A stretch of DNA of 64,000 bases, taken from JACMNW01 sp963708425 (GTDB lineage Bacteria > Pseudomonadota > Alphaproteobacteria > Rhodobacterales > Rhodobacteraceae). The position numbers were made by a program, and so were the translations under genes. The DNA is taken from the NCBI GenBank assembly GCA_963708425.1, contig OY970206.1:2914001-2978000 (forward strand). Direction: 5' to 3'. The notes beneath the pieces are model-generated. The model was not told the origin of the DNA. It ran no database searches and worked only from the letters and a program-made list of their open reading frames with translations. Shown piece after piece: positions 25,093 to 34,001 of this stretch. Numbering within the stretch: position 1 is the stretch's first letter; every line of letters begins with the position of its first letter.

Positions 25093-25289
25093 ACCGGATG
25101 GGATGCGGTTATTTGCCTTGCCAAGGGGTTGATTGGTAATGCGGTTCGCTATCCGGGGTTGTAGTTTTGATACGATGAGCAGCCTTGCTTTGCTAAAGTA
25201 TGAACTTCGTGATGCCGGGATGGGGCATGTTGATGGAAGGGGGTAGAGATTGTGCCTTTGAACAATCCTCTCTGCGAATGGAGTGAGCG

Positions 25290-27662
25290 ATGCCTACGAC
25301 ACATGATCACGCCGACCACAACCATGATAGCGCAATCGACGCTGGCGGTCAGAGGGGTGGTGTAAACGACGGCGCGGCAACAGCCATCGACCCGGTCTGC
25401 GGTATGACTGTTGCAGTAAAGCCAGGAGCCCGTACCGCGCCGTTCGGCGGGACGGCGTTCTATTTTTGCTCGGACAAGTGTCAGACCAAGTTCCGGGCCG
25501 ATCCGTGGTTCTATGCGTCGGGTAAGGCTGCCGGGCGGCAGAAATCTGTGCAAGCCAAGGCTCAGTATACTTGCCCGATGCACCCGGAGATCGTTCGCGA
25601 TGCGCCGGGGGCGTGTCCGATATGTGGAATGGCGCTGGAGCCCGTGTTGCCGTCGGATACATCGAATGAGGAGCTGACGGATTTCACCCGCCGGATGTGG
25701 GTATCGGCTGCCGCAGCGGTGCCGCTGGTCGTCCTGACGATGGGTGAAATGGTGGCGCTGCCAGTTCGTGACTGGGTCGGCCACCAGAACGCCAGTTACG
25801 TGGAATTTGTGTTGGCGACACCGATCATTCTATGGGCGGCGCTGCCGTTCTTCAGGCGGGGCTGGGAGTCTTTGGTGAACCGTTCGCCCAACATGTGGAC
25901 GCTGATCTCGCTTGGTGTGGCGGCAGCTTATCTTTATTCCATCGTTGCAACCTTCTTGCCGGGCCTGTTCCCGGCGGCGTATCGGATGGGCCACGGTGTT
26001 GGCACTTACTTTGAGGCGGCCGTGGTGATCGTGGCGCTGGTTTTCGTTGGACAGGTGTTGGAATTGCGTGCCCGCGCGCGGACCGGAGATGCAATCCGGG
26101 CGCTGCTGAACCTTGCGCCGAAGACTGCGCGGCGTATCTTGCCAGACGGCAGCGAATATGATGCGCCTTTGGAAAACATCATGGTGGGTGACCATCTGCG
26201 GCTGCGGCCCGGTGACGCGGTGCCTGTCGATGGGCTGGTGATCGACGGCCTATCTTCGTTGGACGAAAGTATGCTGACCGGCGAGTCGATACCGGTCGAA
26301 AAAGGGCCCGGAGATGCGGTCATCGGGGCGACGATCAACAAGAACGGCAGTCTGGTGATTGAGGCCCGCAAGGTTGGGGCCGACACCGTGTTGGCGCAAA
26401 TCGTGGCGATGGTGTCGAATGCGCGGCGGTCCCGCGCGCCGATCCAAGGGCTTGCCGACAAAGTGGCGGCTGTTTTTGTGCCGACGGTGGCGGCGGTTGC
26501 AGTTAGTGCGTTTCTTGTCTGGCTGACCGTGGGGCCAGAGCCCGCGCTGGTGTTTGCTATTGCGGCGGCGGTGTCAGTGCTGATCATCGCCTGCCCTTGC
26601 GCGCTTGGGCTGGCAACCCCGATTTCAATTACCACAGCGGCAGGGCGCGGCGCGCAGGCAGGTGTTCTGATCAAGGATGCTGAGGCATTGGAACGAATGG
26701 CGGGCGTGGATACGCTGATCGTGGACAAGACCGGCACGCTGACGATGGGCAAGCCTAAATTAACCGACGTGATTGCGCTTGGGAATTTTACCGAAGGCTA
26801 TCTGTTGTCGGTTGCTGACGCCCTTGAACGGGGGTCCGAACATCCGCTTGCCGAAGCCATTGTTGAGGGGGCCGCCGCACAGGGTGCCGACAAGCTGGAG
26901 GCGACTGATTTCGAGGCGATCACCGGCAAGGGCGTGCGCGGCAGGATCGGTGGACGTGCGGTTGCGTTGGGCAATAACACCATGATGCAGGAGAAGGGCA
27001 TCACGGTCGCGGATGCCCAAGCGCGGGCTGACTACCTGCGTGCAGATGGCAAGACGGCGATGTTCATTGCGATTGACGGGGCTTTGGCGGGGATTGTGGC
27101 TGTGGCCGACCCAATCAAGGATACGACGGTGCAGGCGATCCGCGAACTGCATGCGCTGGGACTTAAGGTGATCATGGCGACGGGTGATAACGAACGCACG
27201 GCGCAGGCGGTGGCAATGCAGTTGGGAATTGACGAAGTGCGCGCAGGCGTGTTGCCAGAGGCCAAGAAAGATATGATCGATCAATTGCGCCGCGATGGGC
27301 ACAAGGTTGCCATGGCGGGGGATGGTGTGAACGACGCGCCTGCACTGGCCGCCGCCGATGTTGGTATCGCCATGGGCACCGGGGCCGACGTCGCAATGGA
27401 AAGTGCTGGGATCACGCTGCTTGGTGGTGACCTGATGGGCATTGTGCGGGCCAGAAGACTGGCGCGCGCCACGCTGCGCAACATTAAGCAGAACTTGTTT
27501 TTCGCCTTCGCGTACAATTCGCTTGGCGTGCCAATTGCTGCTGGGCTGCTGTATCCCGTCACAGGGCTGCTGCTGTCGCCGATGATCGCGGCGGCGGCAA
27601 TGAGTTTGTCTTCGGTATCAGTCATCACAAATGCGCTGCGGCTACGGCGCGTCGATCTTTGA
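25290..27662 (+). CDS. Copper-translocating P1B-type ATPase with YHS and metal-binding domains
   Basis: A 790-residue P1B ATPase. A His/Asp-rich N terminus (HDHADHNHD) is followed by a YHS-type domain (DPVCGMTVAVKPG, ending FYFCSDKCQTKF) and a second small heavy-metal-binding module (YTCPMHPEIVRDAPGACPICGM). Eight membrane helices are apparent. Key sites are SMLTGESIPVEK, the ion-binding ACPCALG (C435 and C437), the phosphorylated D479 in VDKTGTLT, and GDGVNDAPALAAADVG. Cpx-type CPC and the Met/Cys-rich N terminus indicate Cu+ export, with possible roles in cytochrome oxidase assembly. It has no typical MerR/CueR operator that I can see. Confidence 0.92.
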   Translation: MPTTHDHADHNHDSAIDAGGQRGGVNDGAATAIDPVCGMTVAVKPGARTAPFGGTAFYFCSDKCQTKFRADPWFYASGKAAGRQKSVQAKAQYTCPMHPEIVRDAPGACPICGMALEPVLPSDTSNEELTDFTRRMWVSAAAAVPLVVLTMGEMVALPVRDWVGHQNASYVEFVLATPIILWAALPFFRRGWESLVNRSPNMWTLISLGVAAAYLYSIVATFLPGLFPAAYRMGHGVGTYFEAAVVIVALVFVGQVLELRARARTGDAIRALLNLAPKTARRILPDGSEYDAPLENIMVGDHLRLRPGDAVPVDGLVIDGLSSLDESMLTGESIPVEKGPGDAVIGATINKNGSLVIEARKVGADTVLAQIVAMVSNARRSRAPIQGLADKVAAVFVPTVAAVAVSAFLVWLTVGPEPALVFAIAAAVSVLIIACPCALGLATPISITTAAGRGAQAGVLIKDAEALERMAGVDTLIVDKTGTLTMGKPKLTDVIALGNFTEGYLLSVADALERGSEHPLAEAIVEGAAAQGADKLEATDFEAITGKGVRGRIGGRAVALGNNTMMQEKGITVADAQARADYLRADGKTAMFIAIDGALAGIVAVADPIKDTTVQAIRELHALGLKVIMATGDNERTAQAVAMQLGIDEVRAGVLPEAKKDMIDQLRRDGHKVAMAGDGVNDAPALAAADVGIAMGTGADVAMESAGITLLGGDLMGIVRARRLARATLRNIKQNLFFAFAYNSLGVPIAAGLLYPVTGLLLSPMIAAAAMSLSSVSVITNALRLRRVDL

Positions 27663-27703
27663 GCCGACATTTCATGGCGCGCGCCTAAAATTTTGCGACG
27701 ATA

Positions 27704-27717
27704 TTGATTAAGGTCAA
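27704..27717 (+). promoter_or_regulatory. FNR/FixK-like box (TTGATTAAGGTCAA)
   Basis: Nine of ten half-site bases match TTGAT-N4-ATCAA, 81 bases upstream of the host-attachment-family gene. Spacing suits a class II activator site. Confidence 0.7.
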
Positions 27718-27798
27718 TGCCGTGCGTCGAATTGCTTGCGAGTATCAGACTTGGGCATTTTTGGTGGCGGCTGGCTCTTGCCGGGAAGGATTGCATGA

Positions 27799-28245
27799 AT
27801 GAAAAACAATGTCTGGGCACTGGTCATGAGTTCAACGCAAGCTCGCATTCTGCAGGGAATTGCCAGAGGCGAGACGTCCGGGGAGCCAGAAGTAGTGCTT
27901 AATCATGAGCACAAAGATCTTCGCGAGATAATGTCAGATAAACCGGGGCGCAGCTTTTCATCGGTGGGCGTGGGGCGTTCGGCAATGGAATATGCGTCTG
28001 ATCCTGTCAAAGAGGCCAAAATCGGCTTTGCCAAACAGGCGGTGGCCCTGTTGCAGGACCATTTCCTAAATCACCAGTTCGCCAATCTGGCGATTTTTGC
28101 GAGCCCGGAAATGCTGGGGATACTGCGCGAAAATCTGACGCCGGATCTGACGCGTGTGTTGATTGCCGAAGTGCCCAAAAACCTGTTGCATGAGTTTACC
28201 CAAAAGTTGCGGCAGATCGTGACGGAACATGTCTTTGCGAGGTGA
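27799..28245 (+). CDS. Host attachment family protein
   Basis: A 148-residue cytoplasmic protein of the family annotated as protein required for attachment to host cells (Host_attach). The typical N terminus is NNVWALVMSSTQARILQGI, and the C-terminal half has FANLAIFASPEMLGILRENL and AEVPKNLLHEFTQKLRQIV. The fold resembles eRF1 middle-domain-like (baeRF) proteins, so a ribosome-associated role under stress is possible. The biochemical function is not known. The FNR-like box upstream and YqjD-like genes downstream place it among low-oxygen stress genes. Confidence 0.8.
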   Translation: MKNNVWALVMSSTQARILQGIARGETSGEPEVVLNHEHKDLREIMSDKPGRSFSSVGVGRSAMEYASDPVKEAKIGFAKQAVALLQDHFLNHQFANLAIFASPEMLGILRENLTPDLTRVLIAEVPKNLLHEFTQKLRQIVTEHVFAR

Positions 28246-28362
28246 CGGCGCATCAAACATAGTCGGTCGCATTTTGTCATATGTCGGCCTGATGTGTTGT
28301 GTTTCTACAGTGAGCACGACGTTGAAAACTTAATCTGACGAATATTGAAGGGAGACTGTGAG

Positions 28363-28704
28363 ATGGCCGAGTTGAACCCAAAAACGGCAAAAGCCGGCGA
28401 CTTCAATCCGACTCCGATTGGTGATGACGCAGAGGCGCAGTTGCGCGCTATACGGGCCGAACTTGCTTCGTTAGCGGAGATAGTAAGCACCTTTGCCAAG
28501 GGAGAAGCCCATGCGCTGCGGGTTTCGGCAGAAAAGGTGGCCGAAGAGGCGACCGCAAAAGCCCGCAAAGTACGGGAAGAGCTGGCACACGGGGTAGGTC
28601 AGGCAGAAAAGGCGTTGGACCACCGCGTGCAGGAACATCCGCTGCAGAGCCTTCTGATGGCCTTTGGATTGGGCTTACTAATTTCATTGCTGATGCGGCG
28701 CTAG
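28363..28704 (+). CDS. YqjD/ElaB-like (DUF883) membrane-anchored protein
   Basis: A 113-residue protein. Start at ATG 28363 after GAAGGGAGA. The long charged, probably coiled-coil middle (AKGEAHALRVSAEKVAEEATAKARKVREEL) is followed by a C-terminal membrane anchor (PLQSLLMAFGLGLLISLLMRR), exactly the plan of DUF883 proteins. E. coli YqjD/ElaB tether ribosomes to the membrane in stationary phase. The following gene encodes a YqjE-like protein 14 bases away, reproducing the yqjD-yqjE pair. Confidence 0.85.
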   Translation: MAELNPKTAKAGDFNPTPIGDDAEAQLRAIRAELASLAEIVSTFAKGEAHALRVSAEKVAEEATAKARKVREELAHGVGQAEKALDHRVQEHPLQSLLMAFGLGLLISLLMRR

Positions 28705-28718
28705 GATTGGGTGCCGTC

Positions 28719-29150
28719 ATGGCAGACCCACTGCGCAACTTTGGTGCAATATTGGCCAGGCGGGTCAAGCTGACAGTGCGGCGCAAAGCCGGAGTTGTGC
28801 TGCTTTATTGCTTGGGTGTGTTCTTTCTTGCGGTTACTGTTGTTGCGGGTATCGTAAGTTTAGGGATCGTGTTGGCATCCCGTTGGGGTGCACTTTCCGC
28901 CTGCCTGATCATCGCCGGTGCAGCACTGCTGATGGTGATTGTTATGGTGCTTGCCGTGGGGTGGCTGGCCAGGGTCGAACGTCGCAGGCAACTGGCAGAG
29001 GCGGCACAGTGGCAGCAAGCTATGTTGGCTGCTAGGGCTGTTTTTCCGGAAATGAGGACAGGCAAAGCGCTGTTGTGGGCCGCCGCGCTAGGCTTAGTGG
29101 TGGGTATGAAGAGAGGGCCGTCTCATCCTACGGATAACTCCAGGCCGTGA
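28719..29150 (+). CDS. YqjE-like (phage holin family) membrane protein
   Basis: A 143-residue protein with three hydrophobic segments (about residues 28-53, 60-85 and 115-132). ATG 28719 (MADPLRNF) was chosen; ribosome site GGATTGGG is weak, suggesting coupling to the preceding gene. The arrangement DUF883 followed by a small integral membrane protein matches yqjD-yqjE of enterobacteria, whose second protein belongs to the Holin-X family. Its role is not established. Confidence 0.7.
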   Translation: MADPLRNFGAILARRVKLTVRRKAGVVLLYCLGVFFLAVTVVAGIVSLGIVLASRWGALSACLIIAGAALLMVIVMVLAVGWLARVERRRQLAEAAQWQQAMLAARAVFPEMRTGKALLWAAALGLVVGMKRGPSHPTDNSRP

Positions 29151-29315
29151 TAGCGTGAACCAAAACCAACGGGCTGATCGATGAAAGCCGCGTGACGGAA
29201 CCGAGGCACCGGCGTGTTTTCGCTTGGCCCATGCAAATGCAACCGCCTTCTCGGACAATTCTGATGGGTGCCAGATGCCACGCGTGCAATTTGTTCAGAT
29301 CAATGTCGCGTTCCA

Positions 29316-29329
29316 TTGATCAGGGTCAA
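29316..29329 (+). promoter_or_regulatory. FNR/FixK-like box (TTGATCAGGGTCAA)
   Basis: Matches nine of ten half-site bases and lies 58 bases before the DUF4342 start. A further half-site-like AGATCAATG precedes it at 29297-29305. Confidence 0.7.
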
Positions 29330-29387
29330 TGTGCCGCATGCCGCGTCGGGTAGGCTGCCGACTTGTGTAACTCTCCGAGGGCTCGAT

Positions 29388-29735
29388 ATGATACATGACC
29401 AAGCCAAGGCCGATCCGTCCACAGCGGCCAAACCAACTGAGGAACGCGGACATAAACCAACGTGGACTGAACAGATACATGTGCGCGGCGATGAACTTGT
29501 CGCTTGCGTCAAGCGGCTTGCCGCCGAGGGGCAGGTCAAACGCATTCGGGTGGTCGAACCTGATGGTGATCTTGTGTTGGAAATGCCGTTGACCATCGGT
29601 GCGATTGCAGGTGGCGCGGTCATTCTTGCGGCCCCTTTGCTGGCCGTGTTGGGTGCGTTGGCTGCGTTCGTGACCGAGGTGAAGGTTGAAATTGTGCGCA
29701 GCGGTGATGACCCCAAAGGCAAACCAAAAGACTGA
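29388..29735 (+). CDS. DUF4342 domain protein
   Basis: A 115-residue protein. ATG 29388 follows CCGAGGGC. After a hydrophilic N terminus the conserved block WTEQIHVRGDELVACVKRLAAEGQVKRIRV starts, then a hydrophobic membrane segment (LTIGAIAGGAVILAAPLLAVLGALAAFVT) and a short charged tail. This order is that of the DUF4342 family, of unknown function, which in some bacteria is fused to ubiquitin-associated-like helices. It is monocistronic behind an FNR-like box, supporting an anaerobic or starvation role. Confidence 0.8.
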   Translation: MIHDQAKADPSTAAKPTEERGHKPTWTEQIHVRGDELVACVKRLAAEGQVKRIRVVEPDGDLVLEMPLTIGAIAGGAVILAAPLLAVLGALAAFVTEVKVEIVRSGDDPKGKPKD

Positions 29736-29860
29736 GGCTGGGCGGCAGGGCCTGCTTGGTGGTCCCGCATGGCAGCGTGGGCGTTTTAAGTTTGTCGGCA
29801 GATCGGACGGGCGAAACTAGGTGATGCCGCCACCAAGGAAGATAATGGAAGGATTGCAAG

Positions 29861-31519
29861 ATGCCCTATCCGCGTCTGACATTTCACGGGGCTGCCCGTA
29901 CAGTTACTGGGTCTTGCTTTCGGCTTGAAACTGACCACGGGCAGATATTGGTGGACTGCGGACTGTTTCAGGGGTCGAAAACGGAAAAGGAATTGAACTA
30001 CCGCCCGTTCCCGTTTTCGGCGGCATCAATCTCAGCCGTTATTCTAAGCCACGCGCATATCGATCATTCTGGATTGCTGCCAAAACTGACGCGCGATGGG
30101 TTTTCCGGGCCGATTTTTGCTACGACGGCCACCGCTGATTTGGCCAGCGTCATGCTGCCCGACAGTGCGCATATTCAGGAATATGAGGTTGAACAGCTGA
30201 ACCGTCGATCTGTTCGTCGCCATCGCAGCACCGTCGAGCCGATCTACACTCAGGCCGATGTGGCAAACTGCCTGGGCCAGTTTAACACGCAAGCATATGA
30301 CAGGTGGTTTACGGTTTTGCCTGGGGTGCGTGCCCGGTTCTGGAATGCCGGGCATTTGTTGGGATCGGCCTCAGTCGAGCTTGAAGTGGGAGATGCTAAC
30401 GGCGGGGCTTTGCGGGTGTTGTTTTCAGCTGATATCGGACCGAATTACAAACTGATGCAGCCTGATCCGACTGGGCCCAGCGACGTCGACTATCTGATAT
30501 GCGAGGCAACCTACGGTGATCATGACCGCGAAGAGGCCGGCGCCGAGCGCCGCCGCGAATTGTTGCGTGACGAGGTGCAGGCGGCGATCAACCCGAAAGG
30601 GGCGCTGCTGATTCCGTCGTTTGCAGTTGAAAGGGCACAGGAGTTGATCAGCGACCTGACCCGCCTGATCGCTGAAGGTGCGCTGCCGTCAATTCCAATA
30701 TATGTGGACAGCCCGCTTGCATCCAAGGCAACGCGCGTGTTCGCCAGACACGCGAATGATCTTGAGGACGGCACTGTTTTGATGAGCGGTCTGAAATCGA
30801 ATGAGATACATTTCACTGAGACCAAGGAAGAAAGCATCGCCCTTGATGACGCGCGGGGCTTTCACATTGTCATTGCCGCCAGCGGGATGTGTGAGGCAGG
30901 ACGCATCCGGCACCGATTGAAAAACTGGCTGTGGCGTGATGAGGCGACGGTGTTGCTTGTCGGTTATCAGGCTGAAGGCACCCTCGGACGCATCCTGCAG
31001 GGCGGGGCCAAGAGCGTGCGTATTCAGGGTGAGGAATTTGCTGTGCGGGCGCGGATCCGGTCGTTGGACATGTATTCCGGTCATGCCGACGCGTCAGAAT
31101 TGGTGCAGTGGATCAAGGCTCGCCTGCCGCTGCGGCATGATCTTTTTTTGGTTCATGGAGAGGAAGTGGCGATCGACGCACTGGCTGCACAGCTGGATGG
31201 AATAGTAGCCGCAGGGAATATTCTGCGGCCGGTTCTGGATGAGACGTTCGAGTTGACAGGCAAAGGGGTTGCGCGTCTGTCTGTGATGTCAGAGCCGCGG
31301 CTGCCGCCCGAGAAACTGGCTAGGCTCGATTGGCATAATGATGTGTCTCGGCTTATTCTGGACATCAATGATGCGCTGGCGGCCACGGCTGACGAACGCG
31401 CGCGCGATGTACTGATCCGCCGATTGCAGCGCGCACTGACGGACGATGAGGATCAGGGTTCTGGCCAGCAAGGCACGCCGTCGAGACGGCATTGGGGGCG
31501 TTCCGGAGTGAGTGGCTGA
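29861..31519 (+). CDS. MBL-fold/beta-CASP metallo-hydrolase (CPSF/Ysh1-like nuclease)
   Basis: A 552-residue zinc enzyme. The metallo-beta-lactamase part has TVTGSCF, DCGLFQG and the metal motif SHAHIDHSG (HxHxDH). The beta-CASP part includes GALLIPSFAVERAQELI, YVDSPLASKATRVF, VIAASGMCEAGRIRHRLKNWL and the SGHADASEL block near residue 415. Bacterial members are RNA endo/exonucleases; homologues in other bacteria occur beside anaerobic and stress genes. It is about 80-90 residues longer than the usual ~460 because of a C-terminal extension (residues ~470-552) predicted to be helical, whose purpose is unknown. Confidence 0.88.
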   Translation: MPYPRLTFHGAARTVTGSCFRLETDHGQILVDCGLFQGSKTEKELNYRPFPFSAASISAVILSHAHIDHSGLLPKLTRDGFSGPIFATTATADLASVMLPDSAHIQEYEVEQLNRRSVRRHRSTVEPIYTQADVANCLGQFNTQAYDRWFTVLPGVRARFWNAGHLLGSASVELEVGDANGGALRVLFSADIGPNYKLMQPDPTGPSDVDYLICEATYGDHDREEAGAERRRELLRDEVQAAINPKGALLIPSFAVERAQELISDLTRLIAEGALPSIPIYVDSPLASKATRVFARHANDLEDGTVLMSGLKSNEIHFTETKEESIALDDARGFHIVIAASGMCEAGRIRHRLKNWLWRDEATVLLVGYQAEGTLGRILQGGAKSVRIQGEEFAVRARIRSLDMYSGHADASELVQWIKARLPLRHDLFLVHGEEVAIDALAAQLDGIVAAGNILRPVLDETFELTGKGVARLSVMSEPRLPPEKLARLDWHNDVSRLILDINDALAATADERARDVLIRRLQRALTDDEDQGSGQQGTPSRRHWGRSGVSG

Positions 31520-31580
31520 CCCTGTGCTATGATAGGCACCGTCTTAACGGGGTAACGAGAAGAAACGGCTGCGTCGCCGT

Positions 31581-33143
31581 TCAAAGCCACCTGTGGATTG
31601 GCAAGCGCCCGACAACCCAAGATATGGCGCGCCAGAGAGTGGTTGCTTCTGGTTCGACGCGCATTAAGGGGAGCAGGCCGGGCCGGGCCAGAGCCCAGCG
31701 TTCCGCCCCGTGATCCAGTGACAGCGCATAGGCTTGGTCTGGGCTGGCGTCGCGATCAAATATCTGCAGCAACTCGGCAACCAGATCAGGCTGTTCGAAG
31801 TGAATGCCCAATTCGGAATTGGTGTATGCAGACCGCATGTCGAGGTTGAGCGACCCTACAATCGCCTGTTTTTGGTCAATTACAAACACCTTCGAATGCA
31901 AAACGTCACGTTGGCGCCTTTTGTGCGCCGGGGGTGCAAACTCGAAAATCTGCGCGCCTTGAGCCAACAACGGCCTGCGATAGTGCCGGTAGGCACCGTG
32001 CACGAAGACATTGTCCGATGCCGACAGGGCGTTCGTCAGCAGCGACAGCTTGACGCCGCGTCGCAGGATAGCTTTTAGCGCCGATAAACCTGCCGCACCG
32101 GGCACGAAATAGGGCGTGATCAGGCGCACTTCGTCTACAGCACCATTCAGAATTGAAAGCACCTGTTCGGCCATCCAAGGCGTCTTTCGCCGACCGTAAG
32201 CCTTGTCCGGCGGGTCTGCGATAACGCGCGCGCTGTTCGTCCAGTGCAGCTTATTGGCCAGCATTGCAGCGGCGTCGCGTCCGGCAAGTGCGGTCGTCAT
32301 GAACCAGCGGGCCGTAACAGCATTCGCCCGGCGCACAAGCCGCTTGCGAAAGTGATGCGGACTGATCCGGAATTTCGGCCACAGGGCAAGGATCGGCAGG
32401 ACCAAGCCGATGTTCCAGTAGCTATCAAACAGCGTCTCGATTTCGGTGACGATCGGGCCTGCGACCAGAAGGTCAGCGTCTCGCGACGCCCGCTCATTTG
32501 CCCCGGCGCGGCCATAGCGCGAGGCACCGAAGTAGGTATCCCCAATGTTGCGCCCGCCGATGATTGCCAACCGACCATCGGCGATCCAAGCTTTGCAGTG
32601 CAGTCGCCGGTTGAATCGCGACATGCCAAGCGCCATTTCCAGCCAGCGACGCACCGCGTGGCCCCTGTTCCGAATTGGATTGAAAAGGCGGACCTCGATC
32701 AGCGGATGCTGGTTTAGAGCCAGAAATGTCAGATCGTAACCTTGGACATTCACATCATCCAGCAACAGCCGGACCCTTACGCCACGGTCGGCCGCGGCCT
32801 GAATGTCATGCAGCAAAAGCCAGCCGGTCAAATCGGTTTGCCAGATGTAATACATCAAATCCAGGCTGCGACCGGCGGATTGCGCGGACAGGACCCGGGC
32901 GGCGAAAGCGTCGGAATTGTCGAAAAGGCCGGCAAGACCGGTGTCGCCCGGATGGGCGGCCTCGGGGCCATCGAACATCGCATCCAGCTCGGTACGCGGG
33001 CCTGTTCGTGGCATGGCGTGGCCGGGCTTGCCGCGTGATTGCTTTGCATAGCGCCGCCATGACCGGAACGCGAGCGCCGAGGCGGCGGTGGTCAGAAAGA
33101 CAACCGCCAAGAGCCAAATCAAACCGGTGATGCCGAATGTCAT
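31581..33143 (-). CDS. Phospholipase D-family protein (cardiolipin synthase-like)
   Basis: A 520-residue membrane-anchored PLD-family protein. An N-terminal helix (GLIWLLAVVFLTTAASALAF) precedes two HKD motifs: HCKAWIADGRLAIIGGRNIGD in the first half and HSKVFVIDQKQAIVGSLNLD in the second. These are the catalytic His/Lys/Asp sets of cardiolipin synthases and related phosphatidyltransferases. ATG 33143 overlaps the TGA of the upstream EEP gene (ATGA), so both are co-translated. The pair of an EEP phosphatase and a PLD protein is a common bacterial arrangement (as with ClsB and its neighbour YbhP in E. coli). Confidence 0.88.
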   Translation of the reverse strand: MTFGITGLIWLLAVVFLTTAASALAFRSWRRYAKQSRGKPGHAMPRTGPRTELDAMFDGPEAAHPGDTGLAGLFDNSDAFAARVLSAQSAGRSLDLMYYIWQTDLTGWLLLHDIQAAADRGVRVRLLLDDVNVQGYDLTFLALNQHPLIEVRLFNPIRNRGHAVRRWLEMALGMSRFNRRLHCKAWIADGRLAIIGGRNIGDTYFGASRYGRAGANERASRDADLLVAGPIVTEIETLFDSYWNIGLVLPILALWPKFRISPHHFRKRLVRRANAVTARWFMTTALAGRDAAAMLANKLHWTNSARVIADPPDKAYGRRKTPWMAEQVLSILNGAVDEVRLITPYFVPGAAGLSALKAILRRGVKLSLLTNALSASDNVFVHGAYRHYRRPLLAQGAQIFEFAPPAHKRRQRDVLHSKVFVIDQKQAIVGSLNLDMRSAYTNSELGIHFEQPDLVAELLQIFDRDASPDQAYALSLDHGAERWALARPGLLPLMRVEPEATTLWRAISWVVGRLPIHRWL

Positions 33144-33871
33144 CTGGTATGTGCCTCAGTGCGTCTCTTCAGGCGCAATTGCGCCTTGATAGGCAGATGA
33201 TCAGATGCGACTCGCGATAGCGGGGTGTCGTGGGCGACAAGATTGGTCAGTTCCCCCTGCGCACAGGCCATCATTCGGTCGAGCGCGAAAAGCGGATATC
33301 TTGTGGGATAGCTTTGCACCATTGGTGGTATTGTGAAGTGATCGGCCAGCAGCCCAAGCGATGATCGCGCGTCCAGCCGCCATTCGTTCAGATCGCCCAT
33401 CAGCAGTGCCGGCCTGTCATCCAGTGTTTTCAGTTTTGCCATCAGATCCCGTATCTGGCGGGTACGTGACCGGGGTAGCAAGCCCAAGTGCGCGGAAATC
33501 ACGCGCAGTGGCTGTCCCGCGATTTGCAGATCGGTCATCAGCGCACCGCGAGGCTCAAATCCGGGCAAGTGCAGATGGTGCACCACCTCGACCAACCCAT
33601 TGCGCACAAGCAGCAGATTGCCGTGAAAGCCGTGCGCATCACCAACGCTTTCGGTCGGAACCGCGATCAAGCCCATATCGCGGCGCAATGTCTCCAGATC
33701 TAACAGGCCAGCGCGCTTGCCAAACCGCAGATCTGCCTCCTGCAGGGCGAGGATGTCGGCACCGATTTCGGCGATGACCGCAGCCGTTCTGGCCGGATCA
33801 CGCCGCCCATCGGTCCCCACCGCTTTGTGGATATTGTATGAGGCAACTGTAAAGTCGAGGGCTTGAGACAT
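33140..33871 (-). CDS. Endonuclease/exonuclease/phosphatase family protein (YbhP-like)
   Basis: A 243-residue EEP-fold metal-dependent hydrolase. It shows VASYNIHKAVGTDGRRD, ILALQEADLRFG (metal Glu), HLGLLPRSRTRQI, LLMGDLNEW (Asp/Asn pair) and ASDHLPIKAQL (catalytic SDH). Its role may be in phospholipid metabolism with the adjacent cardiolipin synthase-like enzyme, as in ybhP-clsB, rather than in DNA repair. It starts at ATG 33871. Confidence 0.85.
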   Translation of the reverse strand: MSQALDFTVASYNIHKAVGTDGRRDPARTAAVIAEIGADILALQEADLRFGKRAGLLDLETLRRDMGLIAVPTESVGDAHGFHGNLLLVRNGLVEVVHHLHLPGFEPRGALMTDLQIAGQPLRVISAHLGLLPRSRTRQIRDLMAKLKTLDDRPALLMGDLNEWRLDARSSLGLLADHFTIPPMVQSYPTRYPLFALDRMMACAQGELTNLVAHDTPLSRVASDHLPIKAQLRLKRRTEAHTR

Positions 33872-34001
33872 GTGTGCTATGCAATCTGGCGCTTAAGGCG
33901 CCGGGCGACGAGGTTCAGCGTTCCACAGTTCAAGTTGGTCGGTGTGGCACGCAATAACAAGTGCCGTTTACCTTGGCAGGACCTGACCGAAGGCGGCGCC
34001 T

